NCBI RefSeq assembly: GCF_963678635.1
Contig: NC_087064.1
Coordinates: 30,845,740-30,909,739, forward strand
Direction of reading: 5' to 3'
Length of the DNA: 64,000 nt
Origin: Symsagittifera roscoffensis
Taxonomy: Eukaryota; Xenacoelomorpha; Acoela; Convolutidae
Shown piece after piece: positions 28,136-40,380 of the stretch (the stretch's first letter is position 1; each line of letters starts with the position of its first letter). Made by a program: the position numbers and the translations under genes. The notes below the pieces were generated by a model, which was given only the letters and a program-made list of their open reading frames with translations, did not search any database and was not told the origin of the DNA.

Positions 28136-29756
28136 TCTCCGAGGGGTCAAGGCTAGTCGAGTTCAACTGATAAATGAAGCCGAATCACGGAAGAAAGAGG
28201 TGACAACAGGCCTATTCACAACCAAGAAGGTGAAGACCTTACCTGATGAGGCAGTTGCCTCGAGCCAGGAGGCAGAGTCAGCCGGTGCGCTCAAAGTGGA
28301 TTATGGCCTAGCGGTACGGACCGCATTACAGAATGTTCAGCAAGAATTGGCCACCAAAGAAGTTGAGCAGTGGGTAAGGTCAGAGTTAGAGAATACAGAG
28401 CTGCGCGAGAAACTTGACATTCTAGGAAGATCAACGAAAGAAGAGGACAACCAGGAATCCAGGAAGCAGGATCTAAAGTTGAATGTCATCTCGGGAAAGA
28501 CCTTCGGCATGACAAGAGAGGGGACGAAAATAATGTCGATCATACCGGTCGCGGGCCATCAGGTGGTGAAGCCGTCCAAGATCACGGCAGTACACCTGGA
28601 CATCTACGCGAACTACCTGAGACAGAAAGACCCCAAACTGGATTATTCTAGGGCAATGAGAGCGTTACTCACAACAGGTGGACCGAGGCTAATGAAAGTA
28701 GATGGACACTACATTGAAGTTTATGGCCCATACCCAAATCTCATGAACGTGGACGGCATAAACATTTACACTAAAGCTCACGTGACCGATGCAAGTGACC
28801 ATGTAGGTCGGTCAAGAAGAGCTTAAGCTCCGACGAGTCGTACACAACGCCATGCTCGAACAGGACGCAGTCACATAGTCTGCGAAGCCAATCTGGCCGC
28901 GCATGTACTAAACGTGCAGGGTAGACAACTCTCCGTGGAGGTATTCTTAGACACTGGAGCAGTGGTCAGTTTCATGCCTGTGAGCACTTGGACCGACATG
29001 GATTTCGATAGGTCGGATCTAAATCCGACTAATATCAGACTGGCAGCGGCTAATCAGGGTGCAAAATATGTGACCGGAAGGACCCCTATCATCTCGTTGC
29101 AGCTAGGAGGGAGATCTCTCTGGATGAGTTTCCTGGTCGTCGAGAATCTTAATGAGTCGGACCAGTTCATCCTAGGACAAGATTTTGTGCGCAACTTTGA
29201 TGTCACGATTGACCTCAACGACGGGTTGATAAGAATCAAGGACCCAGAGAGGAAGTATGAAAAGGAACCAATTAATAAAATCCTGATTAACCAAGCGAAG
29301 ATGCCAATTTTCCTAGATCGGAAAGTTAGGTTAAAACCACATCAGGCTGTAATAGCGACATTTAGGATGAGGAACCTGAATGAGCTTAGTAACGACAGAC
29401 AGGTGTGTCTGGTTCCCAATCCAAACAGTAAAAGCTCAGCTATTTTAGGAAGAAGGTTCTCACTCACTCAGAGCGGACTGCGTGTGAGTGTGTTGTCGAG
29501 CACAGAGGCAACAACGGTGACGATACTAAGAGGCAAGAAACTTGGCTACGCATTGCCTCTCTGCAAAGAATATTGGAGCGTCGAGAACTCCAAGAAATAT
29601 GAAGTAACTGAATGTCCTTTACATGCCAAGCAAGAATGCATATTAAAGAGGATAATTGAACTGAAGTCTTCTAAAAAAATGTTTTCAACGAAATCAGAGA
29701 CAGACGATGGGCTGTCTAGTTGCTCAAAATTTCCTGAGAGACCAACAGAAACATAA
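28136..29756 (+). pseudogene. Element B gag-pol linker and protease remnant
   Basis: The stretch after the second knuckle is shortened relative to A. ORF 28,083-28,826 holds the charged linker and the conserved LNVISG, FGMT and VDGINIYTK region. The protease lies in 28,914-29,756 with LDTGAVVSFMP and the closing ILGQDFVRNFDV in one uninterrupted frame. This demonstrates that the TGA at 1957 in A falls inside the protease. The ORF ends at TAA 29,754, beyond which homology continues in the same frame. Confidence 0.8.
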
Positions 29757-31256
29757 ATAGCATCGAACAAACCAGTCCTACCTGAGATAGAGCACTTGAA
29801 AGGCAAATTAACAGATAAGGAGTTAGACTCGCTCAGAGCGGTGTTAAATTGGAATGCAGACGTTTTTTCGAAGCACAAGGCTGATATAGGCTGCTGCAAT
29901 TTTGCAGAACATGAGATAGAAACAGAAGAGGGTTCGGTACCTCATAGGGAGGGAGCTTGGAGAATGACTTCACACAAGTCCGAAGCATGCAGAAAAGAAA
30001 TTGAAATGTTAATGGAGTATGACATGATCGAACCGTCGAAGTCCCCGTGGGCTTGCAGCGTGGTCATGGCAAAAAGGAAAGGGGCAACGTAGGTTTTCTT
30101 ATGATTTCCGCTACCTGAAAGCGGTAACGATAAAGGACGCATACCCGATTCCCCGCATCGACGAGAGCCTCTCCAAGTTAGGAGATGCAAAATTCTTCAC
30201 GACGTTGTATTTGGGCTCTGCGTTCTGGCAAGTGCCCCTCAGAAAACAAGAAGATTTGCGTGTGAACTGGGGTTGTACCAGTGGGAAAAAAATGCCGTTT
30301 GGACTATGCAATGCGACGGCTACGTTCCAACGACTAATGGCTCAGGCACTGACGAATGTAACTGAAAAGTATGGCAACCTCATAATGTGTTACATTGATG
30401 ACGTGGTCATCGCGACACCAACGCTGGAGGACCATATGAGGAGACTAGATGAGTTCAATACTTGTATGAAACAATCTGGTCTGAAGTGCAAACCTTCCAA
30501 TTGCGAAATCCTGAGAGATTCAATCAAGTATCTGGGTGGCCTTGTGGATAAACACGGGGTCAGACAGGATCCGGAAGCGGTTGAAGCGGTGTTGACATGG
30601 AAAGCACGGAAGACCGACACGCAATTGTTGAGCTTTCTCGGATTCGCTAATTACTACCGTGAGTTTATCAATGGGTATGCTGACAAGATATACCCCATGC
30701 AGAAGTTGACGCGAAAAAAGGGTGAAAAATTGGGCTGAAATGACGAAGCTCAGGTCTCCTTTGAGAATATCAAGCGCGAACTTTGCAAGGCTCCGGTCCA
30801 GATGCTAGATACAGATGCTTCAGTAGTTGCGATATCGCGCATACTTCACCATGAACAGGAATGGAATACTTCACCAGGTACAGGAGAGGACTGCTCTCAG
30901 ACCAATAGCTTACGGAAGTAACGTCCGGAGCGACACTGAAATAAAATACGGTGCACCAAAGGCGGAGATGTTTGCGGTGATCACTTTCGTTGAAAAATAC
31001 ACAGCCTAATTAGGGGCTGCTTCCTTCAAATTCGTGGACAATCGTGCTCTTGCCTGGCTGAAGACCTATTAAATGGACCAAAGTTACATTGGTCGTTGGA
31101 TCGTGCGTCCGGACGGAAACCACATGATCATAGAGCATCCAACCCGTGACAAACACCAGAGTGCGACAGCCTCAGTAAAAATACAGAATTTTATGAGCGA
31201 CTGGAGGAGAAGCAGGCCAACCAAGAAGAAAATAATGATGGATTTTCATTCCTGAA
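29757..31256 (+). pseudogene. pol: Element B reverse transcriptase and RNase H remnant
   Basis: Homology to A is colinear. The first catalytic Asp of RT is lost: LYLGSAF replaces LDLGSAF at about 30,205. The YIDD box is intact near 30,390. Frame changes occur near 30,090 and 30,250. RNase H is scattered over several frames, with DTDASVVAIS near 30,810, and ends in TGA/TAA-rich sequence. The enzyme cannot be made. Confidence 0.85.
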
Positions 31257-32180
31257 CAAAGAGACCTGCGACGAACTGCCACTCACCAGGTGGCTTGACA
31301 AGTCCGGGCGGCCCATACCAGGACATCCCGAACTTCCAGTGGAAGCGGATGCGGAGATAAAAATGTTGACGAAAAGTGATCCGGTCCCGTTGGATTTGCT
31401 GGTTCGATAAAACCTGGTGCAGCAAGAACTGACCAGGCTGGGTATCAACAGCATAGCCTTGCTAAACAATACTGTGAACGTTGCACCGGATGTCGTGCTG
31501 AAAATCCGTGACCTGCTTGACAGAGAGGTTGAACGGCATGACCATGAATGAATGGAGACCATGCAGAGGTTGACAATCACCGACAAAATGGAGAAGAGAC
31601 CAGTAGCAATTCAGAGTCGGGATGTTGAACTGGATTGACGATCGATAGTGAATCAATTAGTGAGTTCAATTCCGAAAGATGTCCTTCTGAGGACCTCGTA
31701 TGTGGAGTGTCAACAATCGATCGCTACTCAGACTGCTCAAGAGGTCAACGTTGATTTAAGATCCAGCGTATTGAGAAGAGTTCAGTTCACAAGGAATGAG
31801 TACGAGCCGAGCTCGGACTGTTCATCCGGAGACGAAACATTGTCCAGGGAGTCATTCACCTTCGGGCCTGAGTTAATAGCAGTGTCGAAACGTCCGACTA
31901 GGTTACTTCCGCATGCTACGGTCGTCCGTACCAACCTGGAACCATCAGTTACTCATGCACCGGAGATAGTTAGCGGACAACTAAACGTAATAAAGACATA
32001 TCTGAAAGCCAGGTACCAACTGTCGGACCTCATAATGGCGCAGCAAAATGATAGAATAACGAGTAACCTAAAGAGATGGATCGAAAACGGAGCACCTGAC
32101 AAAGGCGATTTGGAAGAAGACAGCTACAAGATCCTAAAGCAATTTTATTTAAAGAGAAAGGACTTGTTGTAGTTGAACAA
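31257..32180 (+). pseudogene. Element B RNase H-integrase linker remnant
   Basis: It corresponds to 4.1-5.48 kb of A but is shorter: the Ser-rich region with LSG repeats is reduced to a short SSGDETLSRES-like stretch near 31,830. The conserved helical end (MKTYLKARY in A, KTYLKARYQLSDL in B) is present near 31,995-32,030. TAA, TGA and TAG codons interrupt it (for example TAA at about 31,408 and TAG at about 32,170). Confidence 0.7.
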
Positions 32181-33260
32181 AGACGGGATCGTGGCCTGCA
32201 AACGCAAGGAAGAGGACAAACTCTTTTACAAATATAATTCGATAGTGCTACCGCAGTTGTATCAGACCGAGTTGCTCTTTCGTTCACATGATCAGATGGG
32301 CCATCAAGGCGTGGACAATGTGTATAATAGGATACAGAAACGGTTCGAATGACCTGGTTTGAAGCAGGCCTGCGAAAAGTGGATCTCTGCATGCTTGTCA
32401 TGTCAACAGGCGAAGGATCCCAGGAAAATGAGGTTTCCCCTGCAGTCAATAGAGCATCAGGATTCAACGAGGTGGTGCAAACTGATCATCAGAAGATACG
32501 CATGACAGCTACGAGCTACAATCAAGTGCTGGTAATGATTGATCATTTCACGAAATTCGCACAGGCAGCACCCTGCATTACAGCATCAGCGGAAGAAACG
32601 TGCGATCACTTGATAAATGTATGGATGGTGAGACACGGCTGCCCCATCACATTCCAATCAGACAATGGCAAAGCATTCGTGGGTGATCTCACGAAGGAGC
32701 TAATGAAGAGGTCACAAGTGGCACAGGCCCACTCGACCATTTATCACCCACAAATGAATGGGCTAGTTGAAAGGCAGAATCGCACGTTAGTGTCCATGTT
32801 GAGGGTTTATTGCTCACCATACATGGACGACTGGGACAGGCACTTGCCGCAAGTGATGGGCGCTTATAACAGCACAGAACATTCTACCACGGGAATAAGC
32901 ACACACATGATGTTGACCAGTCACGAGAAAGCACTACCAATAACGTTCCTCTACCCTGAGTACGAAGGAAAGAAAACAGCGCAACACAAATGTACCTTCG
33001 CGATGTGATCAGGAGGCAGCAGGAACTTAATGATTTATGCAGGAGGAACACGCAGCAGGCTCAATTTAGACAAAAACGGATTCGATAAAAAGACTGCGCA
33101 TGCAAAAGCCTACTCAGTCGGAGATTATGTCTGGGTGTTCCCAAAGGCAGTTCCACCGAAAGGACTAAAAAGTTGCTGAAAAAATGGTGCGGTCCATTTC
33201 AAATAGCTGAAGTGCACCAATTGTGTCGTTTTTATCGGTTGAGTACCGGACGGGCAGCTC
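32181..33260 (+). pseudogene. pol: Element B integrase remnant
   Basis: The zinc-binding domain spans about 32,285-32,415 with one stop (TGA at 32,350). The core in ORF 32,349-33,008 keeps all three acidic residues (QTDHQKI, QSDNGKAF, GLVERQN). Frame changes near 33,000 and 33,075 separate it from the GPF module (KKWCGPFQIAEV, about 33,180). The copy confirms which residues of A integrase are conserved. Confidence 0.85.
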
Positions 33261-34628
33261 AATATGAGAATATCAAGCCCCACAGTGCTTCATCGGAGGA
33301 CTGGTGTATTCCAGCCGACATACATGATGAGGACGATTTGATAGTGGATCCTGTCTGCGAGGTGAATGAAAGAGGCACGCGCGACAAAAACGACGGGAAT
33401 GATGTGGTAGATAACTGCGATCTGCCACTGGACATGGAGTTAACCGAGCGAGTGGAGGTGGACGACAAAACTCTGACGAGTGCCGAAGAAGACTGGGACT
33501 GTCCAGAACAAACTGAAGTTGATAAAGGAGTACAGCATTGAGCTTTCCCTTCACCGTGGAAACACGGGCAAAGGAGGAAAAAACAAGAAGAAGTACAACC
33601 CATATGGTGAGGATTTTTTCATAGACAGGATAGTTTTGAGCGACATGATGGACTCGCTAGTGGGAATGGACGAACTAGTGGTGCCACAGAGATCGACCTG
33701 GTCAACGATACAGAACAGGATTGGATCGACGATTGCTCTGAACCGGAAGTGGAGTTCGAACCGGAGACGGAGCAGATGCATGAGCACGAATTGACAAATC
33801 TGCGAGTGCTCGAATGGCTCCATGATCTGCCAGCAGACCCGAAAGAGACAATCTTGACGATTCAAGGTGTCGATCAAAATATCATCAAATACATCAGTCA
33901 CGACAATACTGAGTCCATCTGGGTCGCTCCAGATGGTTCTTTACGCGTTCCAGAATCCAATCTCAATCTGCTCGATTTTGGGCAATCGACGGGTACGTCA
34001 ATGAATATTTTTGTCCGGGGTGGGAGTAGGGCTCAACCACACTGAAAACCCTATGATCAAAAAACTAAAAACGGCAAGGGAAACTAGAGAGCTGGAAACG
34101 GAGGGCGAAAATGCTAAAAAAAAACGCTTTTTGGACGAATTTTTGAATCATATTTTGATCTACCAAATTACTACTCAAACAATATCGTTGTTACGGTCAG
34201 TGATTTTATACTCACGAAACCTACGTGCACTATAGCAATAACCGCGGATAAAGTGTTAAGACAGCACTAGCGGTCGACTTTAAAAGAGAGTACAAGAATA
34301 TCGAGTTTTTATGAAAACGGAGGCCTGGTGTAGGAGGAATAATAGCGCTGTCCCCTGTTGCATAACAGATACCAGAGAAGTGTTTGTGTTTCTTGGTAAT
34401 TAAGGCCACTGATAGACAACACGTAAATCCCGAAAACTTGGTGCTGGCCTTAACTAGACTCGGGATTTCCTGGTTGAGAGAGGAGTGACCTCTCTCTCTT
34501 TACCAGTCCATGATCCCAAAAGGGGAAAACTGCACCCGAGAGAGTTATATGCCCTTGTACATGTAAAATTTTCAGAAACGGAAATTGAGGTCTACTTACA
34601 TAAAAAACAATATCTGAGCATATGCTAG
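33261..34628 (+). pseudogene. Element B pol tail with macrodomain remnant
   Basis: The acidic linker (33.3-33.8 kb) and the STGTSMNIFVRG motif (about 33,985) match A. The macrodomain-like region follows from about 34,155 to the TAG at 34,626. Recognisable pieces are NIVVT, FILTKPTCTIAITAD, VDFKREYKNIEFL, CLCFLVIKAT and NPENLVLALTRL, with several stops and frame changes between them. Presence of the region in both diverged copies shows the macrodomain is an inherited part of this element lineage and not a chance insertion in A. Confidence 0.75.
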
Positions 34629-35075
34629 AGCCACATTCGGTGTTAAATAGTTTTTATTAGGTTTATCTTTTAGTCACTAAGATTAAATTTTAGGTTAATG
34701 ATTAGGTATTAGGTCTCTTATGTAATAGTGTTGATGTGCTATATTTCTATGTTATTCTTAGGTTATGTTTATGTGACGCTTATGTCATGGAAACCTGGAA
34801 TACTCCAGGTACAAAAGGTGACAGCGCTCAATTATGTTATTCTGACAAGATTGCAGGGGGACGATCGACCTTGGTGCTAGTTTTTAAACTGAAAACAAAA
34901 GAGAGTGTCAATGGACTGTTTGTAAAAGATGTGAATGATCTTTTATCTTAGAGATGAAATAGCTCGGAATGGTTAATATATGTCGTGACTTGCTTTTTAG
35001 ATCTTGATTGATTGTAATTTGTTTATTGAATTTGAGCCGAATCAGAGAAACACGACCAAACACACACGAAGAAGA
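34629..35075 (+). other. Spacer between polyproteins in element B, with conserved acceptor
   Basis: No conserved ORF is present. The acceptor gacttgctttttag ends at 35,000, followed by atcttgattgatt. The polyprotein 2 ATG is at 35,076. A 71-codon ORF at 34,736 has no counterpart in A. Confidence 0.6.
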
Positions 35076-36266
35076 ATGAGTGATACCAACGATTTGATGA
35101 ATTTTATCTCAGCGAGCCTAGGAACGGCTCTGGACGAGGTGTATCAGCGGTTGATCGGTTGCAACTTTGGATTGGAGGAACCGGAGCTGGCGATGTTCAC
35201 CGTCGCACTCCTCAATGCGCTGGGAAGGGAAGCTCGTGGGGGACGCCCCACGGAGGTGGTCCTGATGTTTGCCTTCGGCGCGTCCGGAACCACCGAGAGA
35301 GGTCGTAACCGATTCATGAGATGGCAACGAGGGGAAATGTCAGGTCACGGCCTAGCTCGTGAACCTGGACTGGGCGAGCAGAGGGACTACCGATTAGCGG
35401 AAATGCCCCCTACCTGTTCAGCCTGTACAGCCTCTCTATGGAGCCAAACGATCACGTGACGGACCGGGTCCATCACACTCAGCAGATTCCCATGAAAAAA
35501 GTCAGAGTGAACGAAACTCAGATACAAACGGCGGAGACGAGTGAAGCTCTGGAAAAGAAAGACAAAGACTGGAAGCAGTTGTGCACGAGGTTGAACGAGC
35601 TTCAAGAAAAGGCGAAAGACTATGACGAATGGAAACAAAAATACGAGGATCTGCAGATCCTGTTCAAAGAAGAGGAGATAAAGAACTTGAAAGAGCTCTA
35701 TAAAGCTAGAGTCAGCAAGTTGTCGCCGAAGGTTCTGGCAATGATTAACACCGAGACGACAGCCAAATCCAAGACTCAGGAGCTTTATAGGCCCAGTGAG
35801 GTGACGGACCCGAGAAACACAATACCTGACCCCTCGGACACTTACCTGGCACCTCAGTTCTAGGAGAACTTTGAGCAAGTGGCCAAAGCTGCGATACAGG
35901 AAAAAAACGAGCGAGGGACCGAAGCTTGGGCAGGATTGTTCCTACTCAGCGAGCGGGCCAGTCACCTATCAGTAAGGAAAAATCAACGAATCCCACAGAG
36001 CTGGCCGGTCCGGTACTGATTGGAGCCAAGGTGAGGCCACGGGTAGTTGACATTAGAACGGACCTCAACACCCAAAGGACCTTCGTGCAATTTGCAGCGC
36101 AACACCCCAGAGCCTGCCTGGAATCCAGCGGCGATCCACCAACTGGTGCCGTCGGGCAGCCAACACCTTATCATAGGAGACAACCTGGGAGGGATTTGAG
36201 CTAAATTCTGGTAGGAGGACACACTACTGTGATCTCCTTTGGAGGGGCTTCAGTGGCTCAAGTAAT
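35076..36266 (+). pseudogene. Element B polyprotein 2, N-terminal part up to the insertion
   Basis: The start ATG at 35,076 matches 8323 of A. The conserved N-terminal domain is in frame to about 35,400. A frame change leads into a coiled coil (35,438-35,863, Lys/Glu/Leu heptads). Further breaks precede the SGNH start near 36,165, where GDSL has become GDNL, so the catalytic Ser is lost. The domain is cut by element C between the codons that match AQL and YRM of A (about 9,628). Confidence 0.75.
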
Positions 36267-36518
36267 TGAGATAGGGACCATTTTTGAGTTTATGTAAGTG
36301 CTATCAATTCTTCGAGATAGGAACCAGTTTGAGTTTATGTAAGTGCTATCAACTTGTTCTTTCTGTCTGGGGACCTGCTGTCGTGACCTTGCGATCTCTA
36401 ATGTCCGATGGGATCTGAAATTGAAGAGTGCAGTAAGATTTCGATTTGATGCCTAACAGTTTGTCTACAATACAACTTATCAACTACCTTTTTGATCTTA
36501 TACAGTTACCCTTTAACA
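36267..36518 (+). repeat. 5' LTR of element C
   Basis: It starts TGAGATAGGG and ends TTTAACA. The next bases, TGGCCCAGCC, sit where a tRNA primer-binding site is expected (TGG complements the CCA end). The U3 contains a ~46 bp tandem duplication (gagatagg, then taagtgctatcaa, at 36,268 and 36,314). Confidence 0.9.
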
Positions 36519-39308
36519 TGGCCCAGCCAGCTGAGAAAAAAGGAGGGGGAAAATCCACTAAATATAATTGGCATTTATATTATAATAGCATTTTGGGATA
36601 CACGAACACCGGAACCTCCAGTTTATTGGGAGGAGTGGATAATTAAGTTTCACTGGGGGATGATAGCAAAATACGACATTGATCCCGATGATTTCTATTT
36701 TGCGAGTACTCTAAATGCGGCGGCTATCACAGCGTTGCCTGAGGAGGTCAATGGGAAGAACCGTCTCGATTCGGAAAAGAAGTTAAAGTCTAATCTATAT
36801 CTTTGTATCGGAGACGAGGCGCAACGGATATTCAAAGCACGAAAACCGGCGGTTAATATTAAAACGGTACGGTACCCACGGGTCCTTGATGAGATGCAAA
36901 ATGTTTTTCAACGTGAGCGGAATGTAACTCATGAACGGGGACTTTTCTACGGACGAAAACAACGTGAGAATGAAACGTTCGAAAAATTCCACGCGGAACT
37001 AAGCGCCCTAGCAGGTAGATGTGATTTTGCAAATGCGGCCGAAAATGTTCGTGATTTTTTCATTATGAATATGCGGGAATCGGATTGCCAACGAGAATTA
37101 TCACGATCAACAAAGTTACCTGAGGAAGTCTACCGGATCGCCTTATCATATGAACGTGGTGAGCGCGCATACAAATCATATACGGGAAAACCAGCTTCAA
37201 CAGCTCCGGCGATTTCAATAAAACAGGAACCGGTAAATAACATAAGAAGGGGACAAGGATTTTTCCGAGGTCGAGGACGCGGGGGACGTGGAGGATACAC
37301 CCAAGGACCAAGTAGTGGGGGAAGCGGCAATAACCGTAGGTGTAATAATTGCGACGCACCAAATTTTACCCTTGATCACATCGCAAGCTGTCTTGCAAAC
37401 TCGTGCCGAAAACTGGGACATTTTGAACGAATATGTCGAGGAGTTAGGAGGGGTACTAACCAATGGAGAGGACGAGTCGGCTTAGTTAGAGATGAAAATG
37501 AGCATCATCAGAGTACGCAGAATGTGAATGACTTGAATGAAGATCCAGTGTCGTGCGTGAACCAGCAGGGAAGCGGGGAAAATGAGTCCATGACGTCAGG
37601 ATCGGACGATTACATGGTAATGTCAATAAAAAGGAAAAAGAATGAGACTGAACTGAAGATCCCTGGGGCCCGAGTCCAGGTTGAGGTGTCAGGAAAAAAG
37701 ATGTGGTTGTGGATAGATAGTGGATCCCCAGTGACAATTTTCAGCATAACGGACCTAAAAACAGCGTTAGGTAAGGCAAATATTCAACTACAGCCTTCAA
37801 AAGATGAATTCTTGGATTACAATAACAACCGAATAAACATACTGGGAAAGGTAGCAGTGATGATGTCGTTAAACGGTTGGGCAGCACCAGCACAAGTGTC
37901 AGTAATATCCGGAAATCAGCAGTCAATCCTGGGGCGCGATCTGATGGGCACCCTGGGCCTCGAGTTAGTGCAACGGAAGAAAATGATGGGAATCACAGGG
38001 GAAGGGAGCAGTCAAGAGGAGAAGGAATATGACGAATTGCAAATATACTTCTGTAAGTTGTACCCTAATTTATTTACTAGAATAGGGAAGATCCGGAACG
38101 CAAAAGTAAGAACTGAATTTTTCGAAAATTTGAGGCCTATACAACAAAAAGGGCGCAGGGTGCCTATCAGTCTACAAGACAAGGTGGATAAAAAAATTCA
38201 TCGGCTGATAAACGAAGGGCATATCGTAAAATTACAAGAGTGCTCAGATAAGTATTACGTCTCCCCTATCGTGATTACAGTAAAAAAAGACGGAAGTATC
38301 AAATTAGCGCTGGAATCAAGAGAATTGAACAAGCAGGTACACAAGAATAAGTACCCAATGCCAAATATTGACAAACTAGTTGACGGAGTAAGTCAGATTA
38401 TCGCGGAAAGAAAAGCGGGGAATGTATATTTTACAACGTTGGATTTCACATATGCGTACGGACAAGTCGCATTAGAACAAAAAACAAGCGAGCAATGCAA
38501 TTTTTCACTAGTCGCCGGGAAATCCACGGGAACGTATCGTTTTAAAAACGAATTTTACGGGTTTACGTCAATGCCGGCGGAATTCCAAAAAGTAATTGAT
38601 AATTTACTTTGGGAATATCCTCAAGCTAACGCGTTCATAGATGATATTTTAATTGCTTCAAAAGGAACTAAGATCGAACATATTGCGTTGGTGGAAAAGA
38701 TATTGAAAAAGCTAAACGTCTCCAATGTCGCGTTAAAATTACGAAAATGTGAATTTGCAAAAACAGAGTGCGAATGGCTCGGATATCGGATTGGGGAAAA
38801 TGGCATCACGCCCCTAGTAAGAAAAACACAAGCAGTAGAGGACCTGAAAACCCCAAAATCTCGAAAGGAGCTGAAGTCTTTAATGGGTTCACTGCACAGT
38901 TTACACAAATTTTTACCCAAACTCGCGAAAAAAAGCGCACCTTTAAGACCATTACTGAGTCAAAATAACGATTTTGCCTGGACGCCCGTTTGCGAAAATG
39001 CGTTCCAACAATTAAAATCGCTCGTGAAAAATATTGTCGAATTACGGCATTTCGACATTCACCGTGAAACTAGAATTATTTGTGACGCTAGTCGCGATGG
39101 CCTAGGGGCCGTGTTAGAACAGTATTGCGCATCCGGTTGGCATCCGATTTCGTTTGCATCCCGTTACCTTAATTCGGCTGAGAAAAAGTACTCTACGAAT
39201 GAATTAGAGTTACTCGCGGTAGTGTGGGCCACGGAACATTTCGAAACTATATATATGGCCGGTATTTCACAGTCATATCGGATCATAAAGCGCTACTTAC
39301 ATTGTTGA
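36519..39308 (+). CDS. gag-pol: Element C gag, protease, reverse transcriptase and start of RNase H
   Basis: A short frame from the ATG at 36,518 (MAQPAEKKGGGKS) overlaps the main frame, which is open from 36,492 and clearly coding from FWDTRTPEPP near 36,590; a frame change between them is likely. Domains: capsid-like to about 37,150, an Arg/Gly-rich stretch (37,255-37,330), a degenerate zinc knuckle region (37,335-37,440), protease with WIDSGSPVT (37,715), RT from about 38,150 with TTLDFTYAYGQV and FIDDILIAS (38,635), and RNase H start CDASRDGLGAVL (39,080). The frame is lost near 39,250 inside RNase H; the remaining residues to 39,308 are out of frame. Confidence 0.88.
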   Translation, partial: WPSQLRKKEGENPLNIIGIYIIIAFWDTRTPEPPVYWEEWIIKFHWGMIAKYDIDPDDFYFASTLNAAAITALPEEVNGKNRLDSEKKLKSNLYLCIGDEAQRIFKARKPAVNIKTVRYPRVLDEMQNVFQRERNVTHERGLFYGRKQRENETFEKFHAELSALAGRCDFANAAENVRDFFIMNMRESDCQRELSRSTKLPEEVYRIALSYERGERAYKSYTGKPASTAPAISIKQEPVNNIRRGQGFFRGRGRGGRGGYTQGPSSGGSGNNRRCNNCDAPNFTLDHIASCLANSCRKLGHFERICRGVRRGTNQWRGRVGLVRDENEHHQSTQNVNDLNEDPVSCVNQQGSGENESMTSGSDDYMVMSIKRKKNETELKIPGARVQVEVSGKKMWLWIDSGSPVTIFSITDLKTALGKANIQLQPSKDEFLDYNNNRINILGKVAVMMSLNGWAAPAQVSVISGNQQSILGRDLMGTLGLELVQRKKMMGITGEGSSQEEKEYDELQIYFCKLYPNLFTRIGKIRNAKVRTEFFENLRPIQQKGRRVPISLQDKVDKKIHRLINEGHIVKLQECSDKYYVSPIVITVKKDGSIKLALESRELNKQVHKNKYPMPNIDKLVDGVSQIIAERKAGNVYFTTLDFTYAYGQVALEQKTSEQCNFSLVAGKSTGTYRFKNEFYGFTSMPAEFQKVIDNLLWEYPQANAFIDDILIASKGTKIEHIALVEKILKKLNVSNVALKLRKCEFAKTECEWLGYRIGENGITPLVRKTQAVEDLKTPKSRKELKSLMGSLHSLHKFLPKLAKKSAPLRPLLSQNNDFAWTPVCENAFQQLKSLVKNIVELRHFDIHRETRIICDASRDGLGAVLEQYCASGWHPISFASRYLNSAEKKYSTNELELLAVVWATEHFETIYMAGISQSYRIIKRYLHC

Positions 39309-39481
39309 ATTCGTCACCGAAGGGAAATAAAACGTTCTTCAGCCAATTAACTCGATGGTATGATCGACTGGTGCCATATGACTTTAAAGTTGAACATAGA
39401 CAAGGGTCAAAAATGGGGATGGCAGACTATTTGTCTCGGTTTCCGACCGCAGAGGCACCCGAGACAAGTCATTATGATTAA
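39250..39481 (+). CDS. pol: Element C RNase H C-terminus
   Basis: The frame is different from the RT piece. It contains FTVISDHKALLTLL (third catalytic Asp) and VEHRQGSKMGMADYLSRFP (the final Asp motif), typical of Gypsy RNase H. TAA at 39,479 interrupts a frame that continues in the next segment. Confidence 0.85.
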
Positions 39482-40380
39482 AATTTTACAGTAGCGAAGA
39501 TAAGAATGATAAACGCGGCATTGAAGCCCAAGGATAAAATGAAGCCTAGGGGTCAGAAAGTGAATGAAATTAGGCCAAAACCGACGGTAGAGGGCAAGCA
39601 GTCATGTTTTGACACAACGAAATCCGTTTCATCCAATGAGAATGAAAGAAAAGATGAATATGCAAATATTCACCGTAAGCATGAACGCTCAATAGAGGGC
39701 GTGTTTACATGCAACCGGCGGTTAACCAATCAGCGTCGAGATATTTGCATACCGGCGGAAATATGCAAATACCGAAGAAAGAAATTCAGACGTTGTTCTC
39801 ATTGCTTAAATTACAGTTGCAAGCCTTCCATTTTAAATAATTACAGTGGCAAGCCTTTTATTTTAAAAAATTACAGTAGCAAGCCCTTAATTCTGAATAA
39901 TTTGAGTAACTTAAACGATAAAAACATGAGTAATTCGCCTGAAAAAAACGATCCAACAACTTCGGCCATCGTCAACACATCGACTAACTCTGAAAATGTG
40001 AACCTCAACGTTTTACTGATTCGGTTAAATCAACCTTCCAGTGTTAGTTCGGATTCAGATATTGAAATGATACCACCCGAAAAACTTGATAAAAAACAGA
40101 CTAATTCTAAAAAATTAAACACGATCATCTCTTTTCCACACCAGTTCCCCGGTTAATCCTACCCACTTGTACAGAACGACAAATGGATCTATTCTATAGT
40201 GCCATCAGACAGTAAAATAGTGAAAACGATTGAACACCCGGAAGTATTGAGTTTAAAATTGATAGAAGCAAACATTGAAAAAGATCCAATTATGAAGACC
40301 ATCAGGGATAACATCAGAGACAAAAACCCACGAGCATAGGAAATAATTACAAGACTAGGACAATACTACGCTTAACACTA
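39482..40380 (+). pseudogene. Element C linker between RNase H and integrase
   Basis: The frame is the same as the RNase H end, with stops at 40,154, about 40,337 and about 40,372. It contains three 33 bp tandem repeats (about 39,820-39,915) encoding NYSxKPxIL units and a Ser/Asn-rich part. No enzymatic motif is present. Its length is greater than usual for this family. Confidence 0.65.

Noticed and set aside
34736-34951. 71-codon ORF in the element B spacer
   Set aside because: No counterpart in the element A spacer and it overlaps nothing conserved.
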